DNA of 64,000 bases from Leptodactylus fallax. Lineage: Eukaryota > Chordata > Amphibia > Anura > Leptodactylidae. The notes under the pieces are model-generated. The model had not been told where the DNA came from and made no database searches. It saw nothing but the letters and a program-made list of their open reading frames with translations. This document shows positions 35,612 to 50,009 of the stretch, piece by piece (positions within the stretch are counted from its first letter, which is position 1; each line of letters begins with the position of its first letter). The translations under genes and the position numbers were made by a program. The stretch spans positions 2,294,001-2,358,000 of the forward strand of contig CAMRHE010000133.1 in assembly GCA_947044405.1 (NCBI GenBank), read 5' to 3'.

Positions 35612-35794
35612 TATTACTTTGGTTGCCAGGTTACTCAGCAAATACCATATGTTATAGGAGTATATAAGCCAAATGTAGAATTACAGTATAAAAATAAGCC
35701 CTGCAGAGCAATTGCAGCAGGATCTGTGCCTCTAAAAAAGTACGTACCTCCTGAACTCTTCAAGGATGTCATCAAGAGATCTAGGACAAGGTAG
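35612..35794 (+). CDS. Candidate terminal coding exon of an unidentified host gene
   Basis: A pyrimidine-rich acceptor TTCTGTTTTGTTACAG ends at 35611. The segment after it stays open for 60 codons to TAG at 35792-35794. The peptide starts YYFGCQVTQQIPYVIGVYKP and ends VPPELFKDVIKRSRTR, a charged C-terminus with no low complexity. It matches none of the repeats recognised here. I do not recognise the gene. The nearest neighbours are repeats, so it would be an isolated last exon. No clear polyadenylation signal lies close by, which is a weakness. Confidence 0.4.
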   Translation, partial: YYFGCQVTQQIPYVIGVYKPNVELQYKNKPCRAIAAGSVPLKKYVPPELFKDVIKRSRTR

Positions 35795-35916
35795 AAGAAC
35801 TTACAAGCCTTACTACTAATGGATGTACATATGTCGCAAAGTACTTGACACTTAATGCATTAACTCAACTCAGTTAATGGGTTTCAAAGGCTTTTTTGTC
35901 TTCAGTGATAACATGT

Positions 35917-37551
<1,635 letters not shown>

Positions 37552-37553
37552 TA

Positions 37554-38412
37554 CTAAGCATTAGAATTAGACTATTCAAGGGTAAAAGAGATAACCTCCT
37601 AAGTCCATCCTCAGAGAAATCACAAGGCACACCCTGCCACCCATTGCAATATTACAAATCTTTACAAAAACATAAATTACTATATTTTAAACTTTACACT
37701 GTTGAAAGATTTTTTGACTTAGTTTTCCTAAACTGTGCCAAATTCAGTGCTTAGAATGCAATACTGGAGTCATATATCTGTCACAAGTTATGGATTTATA
37801 TATCTGACCAAAAAATATAGTGTTGTCATTAAGACCCTAAGGAGACAATGTACACTGTGAATTGTCCTTGTAATTATTAGACTGGTAGCCCTGGGCTATT
37901 GTAGCTTATATGGGCTCGGTAGGGATGCTGCCCACTTGGAATGTCATTATATACAAGGCAGTCTTTGTATGGGATAGGTGACTGGTTGATAATTAAAAGA
38001 GATTTGGGCTGAAGGAATTTTCATACAGACTTTGAAGCCTTGTCCCATGTATAATTGAGCTGGGGCACCTCTGGTGCTATTGTCTTCCATGTTTCTAGAC
38101 TCATCCTTTAATCATCATCAGTTGAAAGACAAATCCACAGTACGAGTGTCATTAGTGGCGCTAGATACAGAAGACATATCAGTGAGGGACACTTAGAATA
38201 CGACAATGGCTAATGGCTTTCACCATTTTTACTAATTGGGGCTTTCACTTGTTGTAAGACCCATGCACATGACCATTTGTGCCATCTGAGGAGGAGCCAG
38301 TTTTGGAGCAGAATACACTCAGATGATGTACCCACCTGTAATGGAGCTATCCATTCTGTTCCGATGACACAGAGCAGGATAGAACCTACTCTATATTCAT
38401 CAGAATGGCATG
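37554..38412. other. No gene; MITE-like text at 38250-38400
   Basis: CCCATGCACATGACCATTTG resembles the MITE wording at 33905. Nothing else recognised. Confidence 0.4.
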
Positions 38413-38420
38413 GACCATCA

Positions 38421-40087
38421 CAGTGGTGAACCTAGCCTCTTTGCTGCCTGAGGCGGACTATAGAAAGACGACCCCCCCCCAAAAAAAAAAAAATATATAA
38501 AATTGAGTTTACATGATGTTAGCGTCACACGCTGTTATTGTCATACAATAAACATACACAAACTTATGAAAAGTTTTTAATAATTTTTCTTCCTGCATTA
38601 CTTCAGTATCAGATCAACAACACGGCATTAACAATGAAAGTAACGTCACATATCTTCTGCTTGGTGGATGGACGAGCCCACGTGGCCCCCATTCTCTATA
38701 ATAGGAGCGCCGCAGATAGCTGAGTACTGGACTTCGGGTATCTTCGGCAATCCCATCAAAGTTCAATGAGAGTCACATGGGTTCATCCATCCACCAAGCG
38801 ACACGCTTATATTCAGCCTGGCTGCGGTCAGGCTGGATTCCAACCCAGTGGGGGAAAAAAAAAACCAATTCTCAGGCTCAGTGGGGTCTCAGCAGACAGA
38901 CCCCCATCAATCAGATATTTATACTCTATCATTTAGGTGAATACAGGGCAGTAACATTTTGTGACTTACAGGTGACGTCTCTGACTAATCGGTCACATTT
39001 CCCTTCTCTTCCCTTTGGACCGCCATGACCACTTCTTCCAGCTGTGACTTGTCTCTGTAAAGGTTGCAACACAGACATCTTTGGCTTATCACTTTTCCAG
39101 GCATCCAACCCACATTGTCCTCACCTACACAAAGCCCCCATCCTGCTGCTACCCCAATTATAAAATATATGATATAACCCCCCATAATGAATAATACCCC
39201 CAAGTGCATCTTTATATTAATAACATCCATGTGTACCCTGTATAAATAGTGCCCCTTATTAATAATGCCCCAGGTGTTAACTAATTAAAAGGTTTTCCAG
39301 GTCATTAATAAACTAATCAGTGGGGCTCAAAAACCCAGGACCCCCACTGATCAGCTGTTTGAATGAACCGTGGTATATGTGTAAGTGCCGTGACCGCTTC
39401 TCTTTTTACATGGTGTCATTTATCTCATAGTGGCCATGTAAAGTAACTACAGCCTAGTCCTATACACATATATGTGACAAGGCTGTAATTACATCACACG
39501 GTCACTATAAACAGACAGAGTATGATATAAACAGGCGCCATAGCCCCTTCATACAGCTGATCAGAGGCGGGGTCCACTGATCTCTTATTGATAATTCCGT
39601 GGTCTGAAAAGACCCCACAGTATAATAATAGTAGTATTTGGCCTCACTTACCGATCCCCGCTCCTGCTCACAGCTGCTTCTGATTCCCCTTCTGCGTCCT
39701 ATAGCAGAAGGGGAAGTGGAGGCGGCCACAAGCAGGTGCGGGGATCGATAAGTAAATAGGCCGTTACCTGCTGGGTAACGGCTTATTTATAAAAAAAAAA
39801 GCTCTTCACCTACCTGCGATCCCTTGATGGAGCCGCCGCCTCCTCTTCTTGTCCGCGACGTCTGCGTCTCAGTGTAGGAGATGCGATGACGTCATTGAAT
39901 CGCCGCCTGCGCTAAGATGCGGAGATCTCGAAAACCAGCCCAGGACAAGTATTCCGCAGCTTTGTTTTTTTTTAAGCGGCCTGTCCTGGGCTGGTTTACG
40001 GTAAATAGAAAGTAAAATATGCCGTCACCCCAGACAGTGACGCCTGAGGTGGCCGCCTCACTTCGCCTCATTAGAGGTGCGCCCCTG
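38421..40087. mobile_element. Non-autonomous hAT element, 1.7 kb
   Basis: Ends CAGTGGTGAACCT and AGGTGCGCCCCTG, with an 8-bp duplication GACCATCA/GACCATCG (38413-38420, 40088-40095; one mismatch). No transposase. Interior 38930-39600 is shared with the hAT at 17964-20007. A hairpin-bearing stretch (CTTCTGC and GCAGAAG, about 39680-39715) follows. Confidence 0.82.
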
Positions 40088-40138
40088 GACCATCGGATTC
40101 CCCCTCAGGAGATCATCGGCCTGCACATCATCGGTCGT

Positions 40139-40711
40139 GACAGTTTTAGCTCCAAATTCCGCTAGAATTCTGGTGTTTTTCCATAACAACCCAGAATTTG
40201 GTGCTGATTTTGAGGTGGTGGTATATTAGCTTTGGTGCCAGTAGTTCGATACTCGCTTTTGTAAATATGTCGAGTGTAGTAGGTGCCAGAGAACTGAAAG
40301 TCAGTCTAAAACATTTGGAAGCTATTGGCTTCGCACAGGTCAGTTTAATTTATTTGTGTGTGGTTAAAAACTTTGTTTGCTGCTGATATGAAGCCAAAAT
40401 ATCCAATAAAGTAAATGTGTTGCTACAAAACACAAACATTTTTTTGTAATAGATTATTTATTTAATTATACAGAAAACATTAAATTATTACACAGTTCAA
40501 CAAATTTGATAATAATAACATTAGTACAGTAATACGGTGAGTAAAAAAAATTGGTTGTGTTATAGAAATCTGGTTTAAAACTGTGTGTATGTCAGTGAGG
40601 CTATGAATGAATGAGTAGGGCAGTTATGGAAACCGGATCTAAAAATAAAAAATGTCTGGGTTGTTATGGAAAAACACCAGAATTCTAGCGGAATTTGGAG
40701 CTAAAACTGTC
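40139..40711. mobile_element. MITE with 57-bp perfect terminal inverted repeats
   Basis: 40139-40195 and 40655-40711 are exact reverse complements over 57 bp, beginning GACAGTTTTAGCTCCAAATT. No target duplication is obvious (left flank GGTCGT, right flank TACCAT). The interior shares ACTGTGTGTATGTCAGTGAG with the repeats at 41220-41430. Confidence 0.75.
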
Positions 40712-41543
40712 TACCATGCCTTATACTCGATTTATTAAGTGGTTAAAACGCTTTTTAGACATTTTTACGACTTGTATAAAAAGGGGAGTGGCTTTTCGAG
40801 AAAATGAGTGGGGCTTCATATAAACCATGCACGGTTTAAGTTGCAACACTGTGTACCAAAAAATTTGTCAAATTTTAGCCCTTTTTTCTAGCATGTATCT
40901 CGTTGTGACTGCGGTTGTGCTTCAGTCTGTTGGGGAGTTTCAGCAGCTCGCTATTTGCTGTGATGCATCTTGTTAGCCTAAAGACAACTTGGGTCTGCTG
41001 AGAGGTTTCAGCAAGCAGCAGAAATGGAGGCATATGAAACCATTTTATATGCCTCCATTCCTGCTGCTTGCTGAACCCTCTCAGCAGACCCAAGTTGTCT
41101 TCAGGCTAACAAGATGCATCACAGCAAATAGCGAGCTGAGATTGTGGAAATCCTGTAGAGGTAAAGTCTGGAAGTAACATGGCGAGTAAAGTAAAATGGC
41201 TGGGTTGTTAGGGAAACCTGATGTAAAACTGTGTGTATATCAGTGAGGCTAAGAATGAGGGACCTGCATGCTATTGGCTAATATGAGTCATATGATTTGA
41301 TATGGAGGAAGGCCCTTGATGTGCAAGTCAGTGGTGTCATATATGTTTTTGTGAATGTGTTGTTGGGTTGTTATGGAAACTTGGTGTAAAACTGTGTGTA
41401 TGCCAGTGAGGCTAAGAATGAAGGACCTGCAAGCTTGGCTAATACAGATCATGTGATGCTGTGGAAGTGCTATATTTGCTTTTGTGAATATATATCAAGA
41501 GCAGTAGATCCAAGAAAGCGGAAAGGCAGTCTAAATCCTTTAA
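40712..41543. repeat. Dispersed GTTGTTATGGAAAC repeat family with long hairpin
   Basis: The block GTTGTTATGGAAAC, TAAAACTGTGTGTATG and CAGTGAGGCTAAGAATGA recurs at about 40555, 41205 and 41363, alternating with TTTTGTGAATATATATC and GGCAGTCTAAA text. It looks like a diverged long-unit tandem family. A near-perfect hairpin lies at 40945-41137. Confidence 0.6.
40945..41137. repeat. 193-bp near-perfect hairpin
   Basis: Arms of about 91-95 bp pair from AGCTCGCTATTTGCTGTGAT at the base to GGAGGCATAT at the tip. I count four mismatches. The loop is about ten bases. No coding content. Confidence 0.85.
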
Positions 41544-41909
41544 CACTAGAAGTCCCAGAGAAGGGTCATTTAACATTTCTACCTTTGGAACCCAGAGACG
41601 GGTCGAATGACCTGAAGGATTTTATCTAACATCCTATAATCACCGTCTTTTGTTCTGTAATTAAGGCCATTACTGTCACACCACAGGAGGTTGTTGTTTT
41701 CCATTGAGTTTAGCCATTTAGTTTCTAGTTAGTTCTATTCAGTTTATTGTATTTGATAATATAAAGACTATACATATTGTATTTAGTTTAGTTTTATTTG
41801 AGCAAAAAAGCACTGAAACAATTAATCATTTTTTATATATTTTAAATAGAATTAGAAATTTTAGAGCAAGGTACAGCTGTGAGTAATGACCAGAAGCATT
41901 TGTCTAAGG

Positions 41910-43728
41910 CAGGGGTAGGCAACCTTTTTGTTTGGCGTTCCGATTTTAATAAAAAAATCAAAGATGAGGTACCGGAGTGCCGGTCAATAATTGTAAGTCT
42001 GACGACCCCTAAACTAAAGTCATATACCACAAACCATAACACAGAAGTGCTGCCACCAGATGCTTTAGGACACATGCGTTTACTGCTATTTCCTGGGACA
42101 CTCATGTACTTTCTGATTAGAAGCAATGAAAGTCCATGTGCAGCCCCCAATTAGTGGTAAATTTATTGTGTTCAGGAGCCCCGATGGCGGCATCCTTATG
42201 GTGAATACACACTATGTATCTGGATGCAGCTATATTTGGAACTCATTCAATGTAAAACTGGTGCATTTTGCACAAAAAAAAAAACAAAGCCGGAGTTTTC
42301 TGTGCAAAAACACATCCTAAATAGAAAACACACCGTTATACAGAATAATGTCCCAAGTGGTCTCTGCACATGGTATTATGTCCCAAGCGGCCCCTCAACA
42401 TGGTATATGTCCCATAGCTGCCCTGCACACGGCATTTGTCCCATAGCTGCCCTGCACACAGTATTTGTCCCATAGCAGTCCCTGCACACAGTATTTGTCC
42501 CATAGCGGCCCCTGCACACAGCAATATGTCCCATAACGGCCCCACACACCGAATATGTCCCATAGCAGACCCTGCACATGGTATATGTCCCATAGCGGCC
42601 CCACACACGGTATTTGTCCCATAGCTGCCCCTGCACACAGTATTTGTCCCATAGCGGCCCCTGCACACGGTATATGTCCCATAGCGGCCCCGCACATGGT
42701 ATTATGCTCCATAGTGGCCCCGCACACGGTATATGTCCCAAGCGGTCCCGCACACAGTATTATGCTCCATAGTGGCCCCTGCACACGGTATTATGCTCCA
42801 TAGTGGTCCCTGCACACGGTATATGCTCTATAGTGGCCCCTGCACACGGATATGTCCCATAGTGGTCCCTGCACACGGTATTATGCTCTATAGTGGCCCC
42901 TGCACACGGTATTATGCTCATAGTGGCCCCTGCACACGGTATATGTCCCATAGTGGTCCCTGCACACGGTATTATGCTCATAGTGGCCCCTGCACACGGT
43001 ATATGCTCCATAGTGGCCCCTGCACACGGTATATGTCCCATAGTGGCCCTGCACACGGTATATGTCCCATAGTGGCCCCTGCACACGGTATATGTCCCAT
43101 AGTGGCCCCTGCACACGGTATTATGCTCCATAGTGGCCCCTGCACATGGTATATGTCCCATAGTGGTCCCTGCACACGGTATTATGCTCTATAGTGGCCC
43201 CTGCACACGGTATATGTCCCATAGTGGCCCCGCACACGGTATATGTCCCATAGTGGCCCCTGCACATGGTATATGTCCCATAGTGGCCCCTGCACACGGT
43301 ATATGTCCCATAGTGGCCCCTGCACACGGTATATGTCCCATAGTGGCCCCTGCACACGGTATATGTCCCATAGTGGCCCCTGCACACGGTATATGTCCCA
43401 TAGTGGCCCCTGCACACGGTATATGTCCCATAGTGGTCCCTGCACACGGTATTATGCTCTATAGTGGCCCCGCAGGCAGAAGCGCCCGAAGAGTACAGAG
43501 CGGCGCGGAGCGTGGAATAGTGAGTACATTGTTTTTTATGTTTGATCATCTCCCCGGGGGCTCCGCTTATTATACTCGGGGGTCTGAAGAGACCCCACAG
43601 TATAATAATAGCAGCGTTTCGGCCGTGTTTGGTCCGATCGAAACGCTGGGTGAGGAGTCCGCTGCCGTGCCAGGGGAATAAGCCTCGCGGCCAAGAGTGG
43701 CACGCGTGCCATAGGTTGCCGACCCCTG
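41910..43728. mobile_element. hAT element, CAGGGGTMGGCAACC family, copy A
   Basis: Ends CAGGGGTAGGCAACC and GGTTGCCGACCCCTG, flanked by the perfect 8-bp duplication GTCTAAGG (41902-41909 and 43729-43736). The interior is dominated by the 30/31-bp minisatellite (42340-43470). The 3' part has a hairpin (GGTCTGAAGAGACC). Three partial or complete relatives lie at 48168, 49909 and 53096. Confidence 0.9.
42340..43470. repeat. 30/31-bp minisatellite inside hAT copy A
   Basis: About 37 units of CGGTATATGTCCCATAGTGG plus CCCCTGCACA. From about 43200 to 43440 the period is exactly 30. Elsewhere a TATTATGCTC variant adds one base. Because 30 is a multiple of three, both strands show long repetitive ORFs (up to about 180 codons). 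These are artefacts. Confidence 0.92.
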
Positions 43729-43736
43729 GTCTAAGG

Positions 43737-44035
43737 CCTCAAGCACACTAGCGAAAAAAATTGCGTGAAAATCGCATCGCAATGCGATGCAATTTTTTCT
43801 GCGATTTGCCAATGTATTTCAATGGCACCAAGCACACCTGCAATTTTTTCGTGCGATTTTTTTCATAGGTGCGATTTCCTGCGATTTTTTTTTTTTTTGT
43901 GCGATTTTTTTGTGCAAAAAAATCCCAGAGGAGTGATCTATATGACCAATGGGACAGATCACAAAAATATCGCAAGTAGCTGTGATTTTTTTGCGATTTT
44001 TTTTTTTTTTTTTTTTTTTTTTTGCACCCATTGAC
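43737..44035. repeat. MITE fragment with GCGATTTTTT repeats
   Basis: GGCCTCAAGCACACTAGCG is a common frog MITE end. The body has repeated TGCGATTTTTT and TCGCATCGCAATGCGATGC. No matching far end is visible, so it is a fragment. The hAT copy A target lies at its edge. Confidence 0.5.
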
Positions 44036-44224
44036 TTGAATCTAAATATACAAAAATGTAAATATACAAAAGAACAACTGTTATTTGTTTCTATGCTTTT
44101 TATTTTTGTTATGAAAATAATAAAAAAAATACAAGGAATAAAACAATTCCACACATATTTACAATAGGCTGCTGTGGGGGCGCGTGTGTGTTTGTGTGGC
44201 ATGTCCTCTTGTGTGACTAGCATT

Positions 44225-45030
44225 TCAGCACTCACTCAGCAGCTGCGCACTGTCGGAACATACCTGGCACGCCTGGGTATGTCCCTGGTACATGCCACAC
44301 GGTATTTGTAGCAGTAAACACACCTCAGTTGCACAATTGTCGTGCATCGATGGTTGACCTGACACTTCGCCCTTTGCCAGGACTGGGTGTGGAAGGTTGT
44401 TGCCGAAGGAGTTTCTCCTTGCGTGCCTCTTTTCAGTCACATGAGAGCCACCTAACTCTTTTGCAAGCTCAACCAGGAAGTCCACCCGCCTCCGCACCCC
44501 AGGCATGCCTGATAAAGAACATGAGCATTCAGTGCTGCCATGTCAATCATGTTGTAGAACACGGCAACTGGCCATCTCCGTGTCCTGCACGCACGCTGTA
44601 CTCCCGACCATTGGTCCATTACATCCACACCGCACTTTGTGTGGTTGTATTGTGTGACCGTGTTTGGCTTCCTTTTGTTGGTATCCTTAGTCTCAACCAC
44701 GCTGTGCATGCTGCTGAGAATGTAGACGGCCTTTCGTTTGGGTGCATACACTGTCAGTGTGGCACCAGTGGTTGAAAACACCTGAGTGGTGAATTCAGTG
44801 CGGTCCATCTGTCTAGCGGATTGAGGAATTTCCCGGCGACTCTTGTTGACTGTGCCGAGGATAGTGGTTTTCCGGCTAAGCAGTCATTGTGCAAGTGACA
44901 ATGATGTAAAGAAATTGTTCGTGGTTACAGTTCTGCCCTTGTCCATGAATGATCCATCAGCCCATCACTACAGTTTCGGACAGTCTCTCCCCACTGGGAC
45001 GACTGGGGTCCTTGCCAAGATATGGGAGGA
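44225..45030 (-). pseudogene. piggyBac transposase remnant
   Basis: The minus strand reads GRTVTTNNFFTSLSLAQ, a TGA at 44886-44884, LLSRKTTILGTVNKSRREIP, VYILSSMHS, KRKPNTVTQYNHTKCGVDVM with DQ, and RTRRWPVAVFYNMIDMAALN. A frameshift around 44470-44505 precedes the C-terminal Cys-rich zinc region (CATEVC, IPCGMY, CQVCSD) and a stop. The family's second catalytic Asp (in TTDNFFTS) is Asn here (codon 44919-44917). The later Asp in GVDVMDQ is kept. The N-terminal half is missing. The enzyme is dead. Confidence 0.85.
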
Positions 45031-45611
45031 CATTACAGATGTACTTTGATTTCAAGTCGCAGACTACTTTGAGAAGCAGTCACATCCCCCACAGCACAAA
45101 AGGCTGCATGCAAATTTGCTAAGGTGTTAGCAAATATTCCCAGCACAACAATGCAGCTGGGGGGTGGGCAGACACTCAGGAGCAGCTTGCATTCTTTTGT
45201 TTACACTCTCTTACAAGACCTGAGGTGGATCAACACAATTCCCCCTGCAGATTCCTCAGACAATGGCCACATTTACAAATGAAAGGAAATGCTAATTGGA
45301 GCCATCAGAGTTGTCAGTTTGGACTAAGGGTCATTTGACCCTCTTTCAGGACTTCAAGGGGAGCTCCAAATTTCTGGGACTTCTAGTGTTAAAGCATCTG
45401 ACTTATCTATGTGTCAAATTTGGTACAATTGCACTAATGTCTTTTTAAAAGAAATGTTGTGTGACTCTGTATGCTATTGCGGCTCTGAACTCTCAGAAGT
45501 TGTATTGAACCATAATATGTCCATGTGCACAAGCTTTCAGCTGCTGTATATGTACAGATGTAGCAGTGTTTAACTTGACTTTCAACAGTGATAACTTTCT
45601 ATTATATGATA

Positions 45612-47186
<1,575 letters not shown>

Positions 47187-47436
47187 TATATGCTAATATT
47201 ATGCATGTTTAGGGGAATGCAAGATATGGATATGAAAAGGATGGAAATTAGATAAAATTGAGATCTTCTTTACTTGCACCAATGGATGGTGTAGTTGACA
47301 AATATTGACAAATGCAAAGACATATAGCAGATTTCCACGGCGATCATGCAACTATTTTTTTTTCACTACGGGTGATAAATTCCAATTTAACCTGCAAACA
47401 ATTTATCGCCTAATATAACCCTTCTTGACTTGACAG

Positions 47437-47482
47437 TTCACCTTGGTCAAACATGGTTACTAACTTCTATGAGGACAATGAG
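47437..47482 (+). CDS. Candidate short first coding exon
   Basis: The acceptor-like CCCTTCTTGACTTGACAG is followed by a short leader, then ATG at 47453 in an optimal context (A at -3, G at +4). Ten codons follow (MVTNFYEDNE), ending in GAG before GTAAGC, a consensus donor, in phase 0. The combination is attractive but short enough to arise by chance. No downstream exon was identified in the window. Confidence 0.3.
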
Positions 47483-47642
47483 GTAAGCGACTCATTCTGA
47501 AGTCTAATGCATGTTTATGTAAATAATTATTATCGTGAGCTTTTCAAGTGTGCATGTGCAATGAAAAGGAAGAGGAGAGTACACCACTGCAGGCACCACT
47601 GATTATTTCCTTGAGATTGAGAGTTGATTTAACATGTCCGAT

Positions 47643-47794
47643 CAGGGGAGTAGCTATAGGGAGTGCAGTGGTAGCAGTCAGTACTGGACCTTGGACCCTG
47701 AGGTCCTCTATACCAGTATTTTAAATGACAGTTAAGTTAGAGGCCCAGTTATAGATTTTGCATTGGGGTCCATAAGTTTCAAGTTATTCTTCTG
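47643..47794. mobile_element. hAT MITE, 152 bp
   Basis: Starts CAGGGGAGTAGCTATAGGG, ends AAGTTATTCTTCTG. 8-bp duplication TGTCCGAT/TGTCCAAT (47635-47642 and 47795-47802; one mismatch). Nothing else is seen between 47189 and 48160. Confidence 0.75.
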
Positions 47795-48167
47795 TGTCCA
47801 ATTCTTTTCCTCAACATTATCTGTCAGGGGCGAATCGATACACTCCATACACTTAAGATAGTAAAAATTTACAGGTTTGGACAATATTAGTCGTATATCT
47901 CTTTAAAGCAACTATGGCGTTGTTACTGAACTCTTTGGAGCAATGGCAATATCCTAGTTACTCCAAAGAGCTCACTTGCATAGCGACAAAGTGGGCAATA
48001 TCTCAGCAATGGAGACACCAATTTACAAGGGGAAAACACTGTTTCATTCAGGTGACCCTAACCTATCTATTGGTGAGGTTGAGTTGATATGCTAGGTTCT
48101 GGTGAAATACTCCCTTTAAGAAAGTTAGGGTTTTCTGAGGACGCAGCCTATCCCTTATGCTCTAGTA

Positions 48168-48862
48168 CAGGGGTAGGCAACCTTTTTTTGTTCGGCGTGC
48201 CGATTTCGATTAAAAAAATCAAAGTTGAGGTACTCGGAGTGCCGGTCAATAATTGTAAGTCTGACGACACCTGCACACGGTATTATGTCACATAGCGGCC
48301 CCTGCACACGGTATTATGTCACATAGCGGCCCCTGCACACGGTATTATGGTGATAATACTAGTGATAATTACTATTACTATTATTTTAGCGTGTAACAGA
48401 TATCACTAGAGAGGCGGGCAGTGTATTTTACTCTATAAAGATCAGGTATGGACAGGACAGAGACAGTGAAAAAATGTAAACTTTATTGGTGACTTTGTGC
48501 ATGTGTTGTGTAAGTGTTTGGTGCGACTCTTCTGGCGCTGCGACCTGGAGGATGGTAAATGTCTGGGTCACAGCGCCAATAACTTCCTGGTTATGTGATT
48601 AGGCCCAGAGGGGTATTACATTATCCCTCTATGTGACTATCAGAGAGCAAAAGTACAGTATGCTCTCTGATTGATAGGAGAAGTCCCTGCTATCCCCCCC
48701 CTGGGGTCACATACAGCTTATGCACAGACAATGATGAGTTAACATTGTCTCTGCAGCTCCTCCTCCCCCTCTTTCCTTAGCTCTAAGATGCTGCCTGACA
48801 CAGGAGGGGGTGACACTTTTAGAGCCCCATTTCTAAGGATCTGTTAGGGCCACAAAGATTTT
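48168..48862 (+). mobile_element. hAT copy B, 5' part only
   Basis: Begins CAGGGGTAGGCAACC after the octamer CTCTAGTA (48160-48167). It carries three 31-bp units and follows copy C closely to about 48860 (GGGCCACAAAGAT). There it is cut off exactly where the left arm of the large inverted repeat begins. The 3' terminus is absent. Confidence 0.8.
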
Positions 48863-49021
48863 AAAAATAAAAAAGCTATATACTCAACTGTACTCCCTGC
48901 ATCGGCCCAGTTCTTCAGGAAAGCCAGAGGAGTACACCTCAGCTTCAGTCTCGTATGTGCACATTGAAGCCAAGGTGTACATCTCTGGATTCACTGAATA
49001 ACAACACAGGTGCCAAAAGCA

Positions 49022-49062
49022 CTAGAGATGAGTCCGATGAGACTTATCGGACTCATCTCTAG
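49022..49062. repeat. 41-bp palindrome
   Basis: CTAGAGATGAGTCCGAT pairs exactly with ATCGGACTCATCTCTAG around a 7-base loop. The same palindrome lies in the right arm at 55113-55153. Confidence 0.9.
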
Positions 49063-50009
49063 ATAAGTTTTATCTTTAATGCAGCCGCGGATTGCCTTAT
49101 AATAGGGCAATTTGGGACTTCTGTATATCAGTGGCTGTTTCAGAACCAAACTAACCCAAACAAACTCTACACATGAACTCCCCAAAAGGTGCGAAGGCTG
49201 CTCTCTTGTACAGAATGCCTTCAGCGCAACTCAATGTTATGCCCCAGCCAGCGCAAGGTCGTGCCTCAGGACGTATCTGAGAACTCCTCCCATGGCACAT
49301 TTCCTTCTGTCCTCACTTGAGGTTCCTGCAAAGAAAGAACAAAACAGCAAAACTCCATTTGCATATTGAAAAGTCCACAGCAAATCAGGCCAACAATAGC
49401 AAATGTTCAACAAACAGAATAAACACTGTTCCTAATGAGATGGTAACGAATTTTGGGCAGTGACTCAGATGCAAAGAGATGCAGTCTGGTGACTGTCCTA
49501 TAACTAATAAGCCATGTACAATACTTACATGAGCTAGTTACGACCAGTTTTCATTCCCTAAAAGTAAAGAATGATGGATCTCATGCAACAACGTTAAACA
49601 AAGATCTTAAAGGAAGAGAACTGATACAGAAAATCCGTAAATGTACAATTGTCTGGTGTATTCTAAAAGGACACTCTTTTGGCATCTGCTGGGTCAATGC
49701 GGCATATGCCAATCCTGGGTTAAAATGTGAAAATCACCTAAATGAGTCAAGCTCAGTGCAGCTATTATTTCTCATCCACCCAACCTTAGACTTTAAGCAT
49801 TTAGACAGGAAGCGTTCTGACATCTTCTAAACCCAGATTCATCCATCAGACTGTGGGATATTGACCATGATTCATCACTCTAGGGAACATCTTTCCTTTG
49901 CTCTAGAACAGGGGTAAGCAACCTTTTTTATTCGGCGTGCCGATTTCGATTAAAAAAATCAAAGTTGAGGTACTCGGAGTGCCGGTCAATAATTGTAAGT
50001 CTGACGACT

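Larger units (their letters stand above)
41544..45388 (-). mobile_element. piggyBac element containing a nested hAT
   Basis: Ends CACTAGAAGTCCCAGAGA and TTTCTGGGACTTCTAGTG are inverted. TTAA lies on both sides (41540-41543 and 45389-45392), the piggyBac target. The wording resembles Looper/MER85-type piggyBac ends. A transposase remnant lies on the minus strand at 44225-45030. The hAT at 41910-43728 accounts for nearly half of the 3845 bp. Confidence 0.85.

Noticed and set aside
42340..43690. Long ORFs on both strands (up to about 180 codons) with repeating short peptides
   Set aside because: They are forced by a 30-bp minisatellite whose period is a multiple of three. All frames and both strands are open, and there is no start or splice context.
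49112..49369. 85-codon ORF present twice (also 54806-55063) as a conserved gene
   Set aside because: Identity comes from the recent inverted duplication of the DNA. There is no independent evidence of coding.
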